From: Thiomargarita sp.
GTDB taxonomy: Bacteria > Pseudomonadota > Gammaproteobacteria > Beggiatoales > Beggiatoaceae
Length of the DNA: 37,071 nt
Reading direction: 5' to 3'
NCBI GenBank assembly: GCA_020718845.1
Contig: DYRG01000027.1
Coordinates: 1 to 37,071 of the forward strand
Part shown: positions 1 through 8,768 of the stretch, piece after piece
Layout: every line of letters begins with the position of its first letter
Numbering within the stretch: position 1 is the stretch's first letter
The notes under the pieces: model-generated
Seen by the model: only the letters and a program-made list of their open reading frames with translations
The model's database searches: none
What the model was told of the DNA's origin: nothing
Program-made: the position numbers and the translations under genes

Positions 1-56
1 TCGGCGTGAGTGAAAGAAACACTTATCGTTTGCTCAAAAAACACGCGCTAGTTTAA
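1..56 (+). CDS. C-terminal end of a Fis-type HTH regulator (partial)
   Basis: Reading from base 3 gives GVSERNTYRLLKKHALV followed by TAA at 54-56. This matches the recognition helix and tail of the Fis/HTH_8 domain that ends NtrC-type sigma-54 response regulators, where the pattern is LG(V/I)S..T.YR.LKK.GL. Only 17 codons are inside the window, so receiver and AAA+ domains cannot be checked. The gene lies tail to tail with the membrane-protein gene at 88-1329. It could instead be the end of another Fis-domain protein. Confidence 0.6.
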   Translation, partial: GVSERNTYRLLKKHALV

Positions 57-87
57 TTTTGGATTTTTAAAATATGAAATGATAATT

Positions 88-1329
88 TTATTTCTGAGTT
101 GTTTCATAATATTCGGGAAGAAGTTGAATGCTGTCGTTAAACCAAGCATCAATGGTTTTATTTAAAGATTCCCGCATTAGTTCTTCCCAAGCATCTTGCG
201 TACTTTGAATAGCTTTTTCAGTGTCATGAATAAACTCAGATCGTTGCATCAATTCGATGCCTTTACTAATGAAAAAATCAAGACCAATTCCACCTGTAAT
301 TCCAATTACAGTGCCCAACGGTCCTCCAATAGTTCCAACAGCCCCCATACCTCCAATTGTAACGGCTTTTGTAACAAATGGACTTGCAAGTTTGCTCAAT
401 AAAGCAGTTTTTGCAGCCTTAGCAGCAGCAACAGCCCCCGCAGCTTTTACTCCTGTCGTTGTAATTAAAGCCATGCTTAATACTTCGATATGACTCCTTT
501 GATAATCTACAAAGTTAATTTTATTCAAATGCCCATGCCAATCAAGTTTTAAAATTTCTTTCTTACAATTATCAGATGAATGGTTGGTATTATTTTTAAC
601 AAAAACTTGAAATCTATCCTGTACATAAACCAATATGTTTTTCCATTCATTTTCAATCACTTTGAGTTGTGATTTGTAGGCATTGACTAAATGGGAATTG
701 TTGATTGCAGGTTGCAATATAATATTACTATAGTATTTTTGAATATATTCTTGTAAATCAGTTGCAACTAATTCAGAAACCTTTTTCTTTTCAAAAAAAT
801 CAACGCTATGTGTTGTAATAGAATAAAGTGCTTCAAATAATATTGCATAGGTTGTTGAATAAGCAAAATACCAGTCTGCAAAACGTGGAGATTGTTGCTT
901 CATTTCTTGGAAAATAGGTGCTAATTCATCTGATAGACTTGCTCTAATCTTTAATTGTAATTCTTTACGATTTTTCTCAAAAAAATGAAATTGTTCCTGC
1001 ACAAAAATAGAATATTTTTCTGCATCAAGTATAACACGATAAGTTTCTCCATTTCTTGTAATTTCTACAAATTCAATAGTTGGGGTAATTTGTTGTTTAT
1101 ACTGGCATAATATTTCCTCGCACACTTGATTATTAGGGCATGATGGAGGTGGATCAAAAATCGTAATCATTCGTGATAAATCAAGAACAACAACCATACC
1201 AATCATCCAAAGAAATATATGCCATTTACGTTTTCTTTTTTTAGTCATTTTTACAGGCAAATGCTCTCCTTCTTTTGAAAGAAGACCTTGATTTTCATCA
1301 TGTTGCTGAGGTAGTTGTTCATTACTCAT
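88..1329 (-). CDS. Membrane protein of unknown function with glycine-rich hydrophobic tail region
   Basis: I do not recognise this 413-residue protein. A polar N-terminus ends in a very basic patch (KKRKRK, residues 30-35), followed by one membrane span at about 36-56. A 60-residue stretch with four Cys/Pro-flanked positions (C64, C70, C75) and a long, probably helical, charged segment (105-280) follow. Residues 290-352 are rich in Ala and Gly (for example VGTIGGPLGTVIGITGGIG), a glycine-zipper-like stretch that could insert in membranes. The tail is amphipathic and ends in TTQK. By the positive-inside rule the N-terminus is cytoplasmic and the bulk is periplasmic. The ATG at 1329 is preceded by a GGAG-type site. 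It is transcribed alone, convergent with the partial regulator. Confidence 0.8.
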   Translation of the reverse strand: MSNEQLPQQHDENQGLLSKEGEHLPVKMTKKRKRKWHIFLWMIGMVVVLDLSRMITIFDPPPSCPNNQVCEEILCQYKQQITPTIEFVEITRNGETYRVILDAEKYSIFVQEQFHFFEKNRKELQLKIRASLSDELAPIFQEMKQQSPRFADWYFAYSTTYAILFEALYSITTHSVDFFEKKKVSELVATDLQEYIQKYYSNIILQPAINNSHLVNAYKSQLKVIENEWKNILVYVQDRFQVFVKNNTNHSSDNCKKEILKLDWHGHLNKINFVDYQRSHIEVLSMALITTTGVKAAGAVAAAKAAKTALLSKLASPFVTKAVTIGGMGAVGTIGGPLGTVIGITGGIGLDFFISKGIELMQRSEFIHDTEKAIQSTQDAWEELMRESLNKTIDAWFNDSIQLLPEYYETTQK

Positions 1330-1680
1330 TTAAAGTTTTCTCCGAAAATTTTTTGAAGTTCCATTTCTTGTTCTAAACTGTGAAGCACTTCGGTAATGGT
1401 GGATTTGGTGTGAGTGATAGTCTTTATATTTCAAGGAGTTAGAGCAGTATTTTACCGCATAGTATATCATTATAGTCGCGTTCCTGCATAAAATTCAAAA
1501 TTATAATTTGTAAGCTATTGTTTAAATTAATTTTAAACACTAAAAATACAATCATTTTATGCGTAGTTTTTATGTAAGTGCGCTATTGTCCAAGTTTTTT
1601 CGAATTATCTCTTGCATTCATTTTATAAATAGTCTAATTTACTTGGCTTATTTTAGTATCTACTAATTTGGTGAAATACC
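1330..1680. other. Intergenic region between divergent genes, with a repeat copy
   Basis: This 351-bp, AT-rich divergent spacer has no supportable ORF. It must hold promoters for the membrane-protein gene (leftwards) and ccoG (rightwards). The part at 1392-1475 is a dispersed repeat described separately. I found no convincing FNR/Anr box (TTGAT-N4-ATCAA) ahead of ccoG, although such control would be expected for a cbb3 accessory gene. Confidence 0.6.
1392..1475 (+). repeat. MITE-like dispersed repeat, copy C
   Basis: The core tgatagtctttatatttcaa (starting at 1414) recurs exactly at 33954, and similarity continues through aaggaRttaRaRcagtattt. The left end GGTAATGGTGGA (1392-1403) resembles the terminal inverted repeat GGTGGCGGTGCA / GGTAGTGGTGCA of the 33934-34014 copy. 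The right end here is degenerate. There is no coding content. Confidence 0.65.
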
Positions 1681-3069
1681 ATGAGCGACATAAAACAATC
1701 CGATACGAAGGACGAAGCACCATCGTTGTATGCGAAACATCAGGTGATTCATCCGCGTTCAACCAGTGGTTTTTATACAAACTTGCGCCGATTGGCGGTG
1801 ATTTCTTTGCTGGGGCTGTATTACATTGTGCCTTGGTTGATGTGGGACGGGCGACAGGCGATTCTGTTTGACCTCCCAGAACGCAAATTTTATATTTTTG
1901 GGCTGGTGTTTTGGCCTCAAGACGCGATTTATTTAACCTTTCTTTTAAGTCTTGCAGCGTTTGCTTTATTTTTCTTTACAACGCTGGCGGGGCGCTTGTG
2001 GTGCGGGTTTGCGTGCCCACAAACCGTGTGGACTGAAATCTTTATTTGGATGGAACGGTGGGTCGAAGGCGACCGTCCTCAACAAATTAAATTAGAGAAA
2101 ATGCCCATGAATGCTTACAAATTGCGCATTAAAGCAACTAAGCATTTGTTATGGATTTCTTTCTCATTATGGACGGGTTATACCTTTGTAGGTTATTTCA
2201 CGCCAATTCATTTATTGACCGAAGAATTAATTGCTTTTAATGCAAGCGGTTGGGAAACTTTCTGGGTGTTCTTTTATTCGTTTGCGACTTATGGAAATGC
2301 GGGTTGGTTGCGTGAGCAAATTTGCATTTATATGTGTCCTTATGCTCGGTTTCAGGGAGCAATGTTTGATCGCAATACGTTTTTAGTGGCGTATGATGAG
2401 AAACGTGGCGAACCGCGTGGCGCAAGAAAACGCAATGAAACCAAAGAATTAGGCGATTGCGTTGATTGTGGTCTGTGCGTCCAAGTGTGCCCGACTGGCA
2501 TCGATATTCGAGATGGTCAACAATATCAATGTATTACCTGCACCGCCTGCATCGATGCGTGCGACGAAGTGATGGTAAAACTCAATCGTCCCAAAGGCTT
2601 AGTCGGTTATACCACCGAAAACAACCTCGAAGGCAAAAAAACGCAAATTTTACGTCCTAAGATATTGATTTATGGGGCTTTATTGGTGTTTTTTACATCG
2701 GCGATTGGCTATTTGTTGACCCAACGGATTCCTTTATCATTAGAAATCGTGCGAGATCGTAATTTGTTATTCCGTGAAACAAATGAGGGTTTTGTCGAAA
2801 ACGTCTATATTGTCAAAATTCTCAATATGGATCAAAAAGATCATACTTATCAATTGGTTGCAGAAGGCATTGAAGGCTTGAAATTGGAATTGGGTCAAAA
2901 AGATTTGAAAGTACCCGCTGGTAAAGTGGTTGATATTCCTCTCAGTTTGCAAGTCGATCCGTCCAAATTAACGAAGAAAAGCATGAATGTGGTTATCACC
3001 GCGCAAGCCCTTGATAATCCAGACCTTAAAATTTCTCGTGATAGTCGTTTCGTCGGGAAAAACAAATAG
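1681..3069 (+). CDS. ccoG: Cytochrome c oxidase accessory protein CcoG (RdxA/FixG family)
   Basis: CcoG is a membrane-bound polyferredoxin needed for assembly of cbb3-type cytochrome oxidase, where it is linked to copper reduction. The 462 residues are the family's normal length. Spans are visible near 38-56, 82-103, 155-175, 190-207 and 328-346. The family signature WCGFACPQTVWTE lies at 107-119. Two 4Fe-4S sites follow: C260/C263/C266/C270 and C284/C287/C290/C294, each run ending as expected for a ferredoxin fold. The C-terminal part (about 350-462) is the periplasmic Ig-like FixG domain. The ATG at 1681 has only a weak GGTGA site ahead. The gene stands alone here, with no ccoNOPQ, ccoS or ccoI in the window, and ends at a strong terminator. 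Confidence 0.95.
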   Translation: MSDIKQSDTKDEAPSLYAKHQVIHPRSTSGFYTNLRRLAVISLLGLYYIVPWLMWDGRQAILFDLPERKFYIFGLVFWPQDAIYLTFLLSLAAFALFFFTTLAGRLWCGFACPQTVWTEIFIWMERWVEGDRPQQIKLEKMPMNAYKLRIKATKHLLWISFSLWTGYTFVGYFTPIHLLTEELIAFNASGWETFWVFFYSFATYGNAGWLREQICIYMCPYARFQGAMFDRNTFLVAYDEKRGEPRGARKRNETKELGDCVDCGLCVQVCPTGIDIRDGQQYQCITCTACIDACDEVMVKLNRPKGLVGYTTENNLEGKKTQILRPKILIYGALLVFFTSAIGYLLTQRIPLSLEIVRDRNLLFRETNEGFVENVYIVKILNMDQKDHTYQLVAEGIEGLKLELGQKDLKVPAGKVVDIPLSLQVDPSKLTKKSMNVVITAQALDNPDLKISRDSRFVGKNK

Positions 3070-3098
3070 TTTCTTCTAATTCTCGTTTCTACGAATTA

Positions 3099-3132
3099 AA
3101 CCTTCTAGGTTTCTAAACTAGAAGGTTTTTTT
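3099..3132 (+). terminator. Rho-independent terminator of ccoG
   Basis: The arms AACCTTCTAG (3099-3108) and CTAGAAGGTT (3118-3127) form a perfect 10-bp stem with a 9-nt loop, followed by a T run to 3132. It starts 30 bp after the ccoG stop and sits between ccoG and the convergent chemoreceptor gene. Confidence 0.9.
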
Positions 3133-3134
3133 AT

Positions 3135-5084
3135 TTAAACCGATTGTACTTTAAAGAAACTAATTAATTGTTGTAAAGCATTTGCTTGGGTTGCCATTTC
3201 TTCACTAATCGAGGCAAGTTCCTCTGAAGATGCGGCATTTCTTTCGGTCATTTTTCCTAGTTCTGACATGGCATGATTGATTTCAAAAATGTTTTGTTTT
3301 TGTTGTTGACTAGCAGATGTAATTTCTTCAATTAAAGTCGCCGTCGAACGAATTGCAGGAAGCATTTCTGACAACAAAGCCCCCGCGTGTTCTGCCACTT
3401 CAATGCTATTTGCTGCGACACTTCTAATTTCTTGCGCTGCTGAACGGCTTCTTTCTGCGAGCTTTCGCACTTCGGTAGCAACCACTGCAAAACCTTTCCC
3501 TTGTTCTCCCGCTCGAGCAGCTTCAATGGCGGCATTTAATGCGAGCAAATTTGTTTGATAAGAAATGTCTTCAATAATATTTAATTTTCCTGCAATATCT
3601 CGCATTGCTTTGATAGTATTTTCAACAGCTTGCCCGCCTGTTGTCGACATATTAGCGGTTTTTTCGGCGATTTCATTGGTGTGAGCAGCGTTTTGAGCAT
3701 TTTGAGCAATTCCAATGCTAATTTGCTCAATGGTGCTTGAAATTTCCTCTAAACCAGCGGCTTGTTCACTATTATTTGAAGACAATTGTTGAGAGGTTTG
3801 ACTGACTTGTTGTGAAGCGAAAGAAAGTTGCGTTACAGCCGCAGAAATTTCACGAACAATCATCGATAATTTATTTGCCATTTTGTCCATTGATTGGAGC
3901 ATTTGTCCGGTTTCATCATTGAAATTTGTAGCATTATAATTTATCAAATTACCGTCTGCTAATTGGTGAGAAATATAGGTTGCTTTGTGAACGGGTTCGA
4001 TAATGCTTCGAGTGGTAAAAATTGCTAAGCCTAAACTCATAGCAAAAGAAATAATAATCAGAGCAAATGTTGAATAGAAAATATTATCTTTAACTATTTG
4101 TGCGTTCTCATAAAAGGCTTTGGCTTTTTCACGAGAAAAAATTCTTACTTTCGTAATTTCTTGATTAAAAAGCTGAAAATTTTTATCTTCTTCTAAACTG
4201 CTTTGTTGAAGCACAACCTCATGATTATTAGCCATTAATTTATCAAATAAATTTGTAGCTGTTGCTCTCCATTCTTGATATTCATTTGAGGTGCGTTCCA
4301 AGGTTTCTTTATCACCTAAAAAACGTTCTTGCGCTAAAGCAAAATTAGCCATAATTTCTTGATGATGCTTATCGATTTGCTCAAGCAGTTGTAATCTTTT
4401 TGTTTTATCTTTTGCTTCTCTAATTTCTCGAGCAATTAAACGAATTTTTGAAATCAAACTATCAATTTTTAACATCGCTTGAGTAACCATAAAAAGATGG
4501 TTATAAAGTTTTTGAGTTGCTTCAATTGGCGTTGTTGTAGTGTTATTTCCAATCATGCTCACAAAATCAGAGGCTTTATTTTGAGCAAATTGAATAATTT
4601 CTTGCATTACTTGAACAATATTGTTTCGTTTTTTAATCAGCTCTTCTTCCATCTCATTTATGGCTTTAAGATGGCTATCATCTTGTAATAATTCAATATA
4701 TTTATCAAGACTTGCCGTCCATTGTTTAAATAATTCGATGGATTTATCAACCTGAGTTTTATCACCTAAATAACGTTCTTGAATGATTACAAGATCATCT
4801 AAAATTTGTTGTTGATATTGTTTAGCTTGATTAAAAAGAGATGTTTTCTGATCTGAATTGGGTAAAACAGCGGCTTGTTTAACAGTTTCTTCTAATCTTA
4901 AAACATTTGCATCAATGCGTAAAACCGCCGTATTAACTGTAAAAGGATGGCGATAAAGTTTCTCACTAATTGCAGAAAGCTCAAACATTTGCCAAATAGC
5001 GACTATTCCTACCAATACTAATCCACTAAATCCAAGCATTAAACGTTTGGAAATGCTTAGTTTTCTTAACACTTCAATTAACAT
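3135..5084 (-). CDS. Methyl-accepting chemotaxis protein with duplicated sensor module
   Basis: This transmembrane chemoreceptor should signal to CheA/CheW. Numbered from the ATG at 5084, it has a first span at 15-33, a periplasmic region at 34-335, a second span at about 337-358, HAMP at 358-410 and the signalling domain at about 440-649. The hairpin tip is around [20 protein letters not shown] (505-524). The sensor holds two related helical modules, about 43-133 and 193-283. Each has LY.H, a lrID motif, and (Q)ERYLGDK or ERFLGDK followed by a W about 15 residues later. The open frame extends to a GTG at 5138, but that start has no ribosome-binding site. The ATG at 5084 has AAGGAA seven bases upstream, so I prefer it. 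No che genes are nearby. Confidence 0.93.
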   Translation of the reverse strand: MLIEVLRKLSISKRLMLGFSGLVLVGIVAIWQMFELSAISEKLYRHPFTVNTAVLRIDANVLRLEETVKQAAVLPNSDQKTSLFNQAKQYQQQILDDLVIIQERYLGDKTQVDKSIELFKQWTASLDKYIELLQDDSHLKAINEMEEELIKKRNNIVQVMQEIIQFAQNKASDFVSMIGNNTTTTPIEATQKLYNHLFMVTQAMLKIDSLISKIRLIAREIREAKDKTKRLQLLEQIDKHHQEIMANFALAQERFLGDKETLERTSNEYQEWRATATNLFDKLMANNHEVVLQQSSLEEDKNFQLFNQEITKVRIFSREKAKAFYENAQIVKDNIFYSTFALIIISFAMSLGLAIFTTRSIIEPVHKATYISHQLADGNLINYNATNFNDETGQMLQSMDKMANKLSMIVREISAAVTQLSFASQQVSQTSQQLSSNNSEQAAGLEEISSTIEQISIGIAQNAQNAAHTNEIAEKTANMSTTGGQAVENTIKAMRDIAGKLNIIEDISYQTNLLALNAAIEAARAGEQGKGFAVVATEVRKLAERSRSAAQEIRSVAANSIEVAEHAGALLSEMLPAIRSTATLIEEITSASQQQKQNIFEINHAMSELGKMTERNAASSEELASISEEMATQANALQQLISFFKVQSV

Positions 5085-5154
5085 AATGATTCCTTGTTCA
5101 GGATAATTAAACGCGACTTTTCTAAAAATAAAGTCCACTTATTTTTACACTTTA

Positions 5155-5254
5155 CAGGGGGTATTGTAAAATAAATATTATTATTTGAACTAGAAATCAT
5201 GCGTTTGTTTTTAAGAAACTTCTAGTTTCAATATAATATTTATTTAACCCCTTG
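5155..5254. repeat. 100-bp imperfect palindrome between divergent genes
   Basis: The outer arms CAGGGGG (5155-5161) and CCCCTTG (5248-5254), the middle arms AAATAAATATTA (5169-5180) and TAATATTTATTT (5234-5245, a perfect complement), and the inner arms GAACTAGAA (5187-5195) and TTCTAGTTTC (5220-5229, one bulge) nest into one long cruciform or hairpin with a loop near 5196-5219. It fills the space between the chemoreceptor start and the DUF1015 start. It could be a REP/MITE insertion or a shared regulatory structure. Confidence 0.75.
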
Positions 5255-5282
5255 AATATTATCAAGATATACGGAGAATTGT

Positions 5283-6518
5283 ATGCTTTTAATTCGACCT
5301 TTTGCAGGTTTACGTCCTCAAAATACTTACATCGACGGCGTGATTGCCCCTCCTTATGATGTGCTTAATACCCAAGAAGCGATTGCCCGTTCTGAAGCTA
5401 AGCCTTGGAGTTTCTTACATATTTCGCGTCCCGAAATCGATTTGCCGCCCAACACCGATCCCTATTCTCCTCAAGTGTACGCGAAAGGCGTTGAAAATCT
5501 TCAAAAAATGCTCGATGCGGGCGTTTTAGCGCAAGATTCAGTAGAAAATTATTATTTATATCAATTGGTTATGGGCGATCATATTCAAACAGGTTTGGTC
5601 GCCACCGCGTCCGTCGAGGCTTACGATAAAGGGCAAATTCGTCGCCACGAATTAACCCGACCCGATAAAGAAGACGACCGCGTGCGCCAAATCGATGCGT
5701 TGAATGCACAAACGGGACCTGTTTTATTAGCTTATAAACAAGATGCTGATTTGCAAGCACTTATTGATGTTTTAATTCAGTCAAAACCCGATGCGGATGT
5801 GGTTGCGGATGATCAAATTCGACATCGTTTGTGGGTGGTTTCTGACAAAACAAATATTGATAAAATATCTCATTTAATCAATAAGATGGCGTGTTTATAT
5901 ATCGCGGACGGACATCATCGGTCGGCGGCGGCTTCTCGAGTTGCAAAACAACGTTGTGAGCAAAATCCTCAACATTCTGGCAATGAATCTTATAATTATT
6001 TTCTCTCCGTCATGTTCCCCGATGTTCAAATGAAAATCCTCTCGTATAATCGCGTTGTTAAAGATTTGAATGGATTAGATGAACAAACCTTTTTAGAAAA
6101 AGTGGGCGAGGTTTTCAAATTACAATCTTCAGAAACCGCTTTTCAACCCACTAAACGCACTGAAGTTGGAATGTTTTGTAATGGAAAATGGTATCAATTA
6201 GAAATCCCATTTTCTTTAATTCCAAACGATCCCGTGAAATCTTTAGATGTGAGCATTTTAAGCGATCAAATCCTCGATCCAATCTTAGGAATCAAAGACG
6301 TTCGACGCGATAAACGCATTGATTTTGTCGGAGGAATTCGGGGTTTGAATGAATTAGAAAAACGGGTCAATAGTGGAGAAATGGCGGTCGCTTTTGCAAT
6401 ATTTCCTACCAGTTTAGGTGAATTAATGAGCGTTGCAGATGCAAATCAAATTATGCCGCCTAAATCAACGTGGTTTGAACCAAAATTAGCCGATGGTTTG
6501 GTTTCTCATGTTTTATAA
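5283..6518 (+). CDS. DUF1015 family protein
   Basis: This is a 411-residue cytosolic protein of the DUF1015 family (begins with the typical I.PF.GLRP, then APPYDV). Residues near 215-230 carry ADGHHRSAAA, the family's most conserved segment. It resembles the DGHHR-type motif of the ParB/SbnI/SerK-like fold, which suggests nucleotide or phosphotransfer chemistry, but that is inference and no reaction is assigned. No membrane span or signal peptide is visible. The start at 5283 has GGAGA six bases upstream. The gene stands alone, divergent from the chemoreceptor, and its last 6 bp overlap the convergent glycosyltransferase gene. DUF1015 genes often sit beside serine or hydroxypyruvate metabolism genes, but none are seen here. 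Confidence 0.9.
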   Translation: MLLIRPFAGLRPQNTYIDGVIAPPYDVLNTQEAIARSEAKPWSFLHISRPEIDLPPNTDPYSPQVYAKGVENLQKMLDAGVLAQDSVENYYLYQLVMGDHIQTGLVATASVEAYDKGQIRRHELTRPDKEDDRVRQIDALNAQTGPVLLAYKQDADLQALIDVLIQSKPDADVVADDQIRHRLWVVSDKTNIDKISHLINKMACLYIADGHHRSAAASRVAKQRCEQNPQHSGNESYNYFLSVMFPDVQMKILSYNRVVKDLNGLDEQTFLEKVGEVFKLQSSETAFQPTKRTEVGMFCNGKWYQLEIPFSLIPNDPVKSLDVSILSDQILDPILGIKDVRRDKRIDFVGGIRGLNELEKRVNSGEMAVAFAIFPTSLGELMSVADANQIMPPKSTWFEPKLADGLVSHVL

Positions 6519-7430
6519 TTTGAAATAATCTCGATAGGCTTTAAATAATGGGGCGAACAAATACCATCGTCCCGTTATTATTAAAGCAAATGATTTCAAA
6601 ATAAAACGATTGATTAAAATAAACCAGAACGTTTTTGGATAAAAATTTCTTGAATATTTTAAAGTACTTAGGTTTTCATAATAATTCGCATTTTTGATTT
6701 TTTCTTTATTATTATCTCGAACATTTCCAACACTTGCACTTCCTTTATGAATTACTACACTTTCTTTACACCATGCAATATTAAAATGAGCTTTTTTCAA
6801 ACGTTGAGAATAATCCAATTCTTCATAAAATAAAAAATATTCTTCATTTAATAATCCAATCTTTTCAATTATTTTTATTTCAATAAATAATGCTGCACCA
6901 GCAATGTAATCTAATTTAATTTTATCTTGATCAATTTCTTTTATCTCTTCTAAAGTTTTTCCCGCTAAAACAGGTTTAAAAATCGTTAAATACGGATGAT
7001 AAACACAACCGCCAGCGCATTGAGTTTTTCCATCATTTTCTAATAAAGTACTTCCCCACATTCCAATTTTTTTATTTTTATTTTTATTTTTATTTTGATC
7101 CGCACAAATTAAGAGTTTCTCTAATGCGTCGGGATAAATTTGCACGTCATTATTTAATAACCAAATAAAATCTGGATTCAAATTTTCTAGCGCATATTTA
7201 ATTCCGACATTCATTCCACCCGCAAATCCTTTATTTGATCCCGTTTGAATTAAAGCAATAAACAGATTATTTTCAAAGATTTTCAAATGTTCCCAAGAAT
7301 CATCGTTTGAACAATTATCACAAATGATCAAATGGGTGTTTTCATTTAAAATCGGTAATAAAGAATCAATACAAAGTTGGGTTTCTGTCCAACCATTCCA
7401 ATTGAGAACAACGATTGCAACTTTGTTCAT
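6513..7430 (-). CDS. Family 2 glycosyltransferase (rhamnosyltransferase-like)
   Basis: This 305-residue GT-A fold enzyme probably adds a sugar to a growing surface glycan on the cytoplasmic face. It starts with VAIVVLNWNGW, the usual GT2 nucleotide-binding strand. NKGFAGGMNVGIKYA lies near 65-79, and LLNNDV near 92-97 stands in the DXD position for metal binding. FYEELDYSQRLKKA near 200 is the acceptor-site ED motif region. The C-terminus is hydrophobic and may associate with the membrane. It starts 2 bp after the stop of the DUF58 gene, so it is the last gene of the leftward unit 10598 to 6513. A run of TTTTTA hexamers (7069-7097) encodes an Asn-Lys repeat (NKNKNKNK) on a surface loop. Confidence 0.9.
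   Translation of the reverse strand: MNKVAIVVLNWNGWTETQLCIDSLLPILNENTHLIICDNCSNDDSWEHLKIFENNLFIALIQTGSNKGFAGGMNVGIKYALENLNPDFIWLLNNDVQIYPDALEKLLICADQNKNKNKNKKIGMWGSTLLENDGKTQCAGGCVYHPYLTIFKPVLAGKTLEEIKEIDQDKIKLDYIAGAALFIEIKIIEKIGLLNEEYFLFYEELDYSQRLKKAHFNIAWCKESVVIHKGSASVGNVRDNNKEKIKNANYYENLSTLKYSRNFYPKTFWFILINRFILKSFALIITGRWYLFAPLFKAYRDYFKL
7069..7097. repeat. Short TTTTTA hexamer tract inside the glycosyltransferase gene
   Basis: About four to five near-perfect copies of the hexamer encode alternating Asn and Lys. Unit changes would add or remove two residues and keep the frame, so this is a length-variable loop at most, not an on/off switch. Confidence 0.7.
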
Positions 7431-7432
7431 AA

Positions 7433-8764
7433 TTAAGTGAGTGCAGCGAGTTGTTGAGGTAAGTTATCTAAGGTGAGGAAATGACAAGAAGATGGATAAG
7501 AAGAATCTGTTGGTGGAGAAATGCCAACAATTAAAACATGAAAAGGTAAATTGAGGCTTTCTAACCATTTCACAAAAGCCTGTCGTTGTTCATCCCAATT
7601 TAATAAAACACAAACACATCCGCTCATCGAAGAAATATGTTGTTGAACAAGAGGATATAATTCTTTAAATTTATTTGTAGAGGGTTGAACACAAGCGAGG
7701 ATTTCTAATAAAGTTGTGGCTTGTCCAACGCCATGTCCACTCGTTGTACAAAAGGCTTGTTCTCCGATGAGCATTAAATCTAATAAAGTATCTTGAGTTG
7801 TTAAGTTTCCCACTAAAGAAGCTGCTATAGAAACTGCGGTTTCAAATATTTCTAGTTGCTCTGGCTTTGCAAAGGTATCTAAAATTAAAGCATGGCGCAC
7901 AAAAAACTCGTCGGTAAATTCTTTAATAACGGGTTTGCCGCGTTTTGCCCAACTTTTCCAATGAATGTAACGCGGTGAATCGCCCGCTCGATAATCGCGC
8001 AACGAAGAAAATTCGCCCGAATCGCCGACCGACATTGCCCAATTTACGCCTCCCGCTTGATATTTCCGTGAACCCGCCAAATTTAATAAAGAAACCTCGT
8101 ATAACTTCGGTAAAATCAACACTCTAGCAGGCGCAGAAAATCGACAAATCGATCGAAATAACCCCAACGGATCAGGGCGTGCAATCATTACCCCACAAAG
8201 ATCAATGTAACCACGTCGTAATGGATTGAAAGATAAAGTTATTTCAATATTTGAATGCGAAGAAATGGGCGGTAAATCTTGCCATTCATTGGATGCGCCG
8301 CGATTTTTATGCGCCAACATCACCCATCGAGGATAACCAATATAATGATCAAATCGGTTGTGAAGACGTTTTTGGAGCGAAAGGGCGTTAAATTCTAAAA
8401 ATGTCGGTAGATGTTGTTGAAATTCATCACGAATTTGTAATCCAATTTCCAATTTATTGCTAGAATTGTGGATTTCGACCGAATAGAAAAATGGCTCGCC
8501 AACCGTCCCATAACGCGGAAGTTGCCGTGAAATTTGAAGGGAAATATTAAAGAAACGACTGCTCAAAAACGCAACCAATAATAACGCCAACGCTAACGTA
8601 AATATTTGATACGCATAGGTTCTTCGAGTATCCAATCCGAACACTGCGCCCGCCGTCATCGCCCCCATGATTAATAAACCCGCTGAAGTCAAATGTTGCC
8701 GCAACCATCCGCCCGACACATAAACCCAACGAAAATTATGAAATAAAATTCTTTTAATTATCAT
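7433..8764 (-). CDS. DUF58 domain protein
   Basis: This 443-residue protein has two N-terminal membrane spans (about residues 22-62) followed by a beta-rich region and the DUF58 core. The diagnostic stretch reads GDSGEFSSLRDYRAGDSPRY, then IHWKSWAKRGKPVIKEF, near 240-280. The C-terminal part resembles a von Willebrand A-type fold (LILDTFA strand). DUF58 proteins usually sit with a MoxR AAA+ ATPase and a transglutaminase, but neither is here. Instead the gene lies between a sugar dehydratase and a glycosyltransferase. The frame opens at a TTG (8797) inside the upstream gene. The ATG at 8764, 4 bp after the upstream stop, is the better start although its ribosome-binding site is weak. Confidence 0.9.
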   Translation of the reverse strand: MIIKRILFHNFRWVYVSGGWLRQHLTSAGLLIMGAMTAGAVFGLDTRRTYAYQIFTLALALLLVAFLSSRFFNISLQISRQLPRYGTVGEPFFYSVEIHNSSNKLEIGLQIRDEFQQHLPTFLEFNALSLQKRLHNRFDHYIGYPRWVMLAHKNRGASNEWQDLPPISSHSNIEITLSFNPLRRGYIDLCGVMIARPDPLGLFRSICRFSAPARVLILPKLYEVSLLNLAGSRKYQAGGVNWAMSVGDSGEFSSLRDYRAGDSPRYIHWKSWAKRGKPVIKEFTDEFFVRHALILDTFAKPEQLEIFETAVSIAASLVGNLTTQDTLLDLMLIGEQAFCTTSGHGVGQATTLLEILACVQPSTNKFKELYPLVQQHISSMSGCVCVLLNWDEQRQAFVKWLESLNLPFHVLIVGISPPTDSSYPSSCHFLTLDNLPQQLAALT

Positions 8765-8768
8765 AAGG

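Noticed and set aside
257-493. Open frame on the + strand with Pro/Ala-rich product
   Set aside because: It is antisense to the Gly/Ala-rich part of the 88-1329 gene; its composition is a mirror of that segment and it has no ribosome-binding site.
1600-1680. FNR-type site upstream of ccoG
   Set aside because: No TTGAT-N4-ATCAA-like dyad could be found.
7069-7097. Hexamer tract as a phase-variation switch
   Set aside because: The unit is six bases, so copy changes keep the reading frame.
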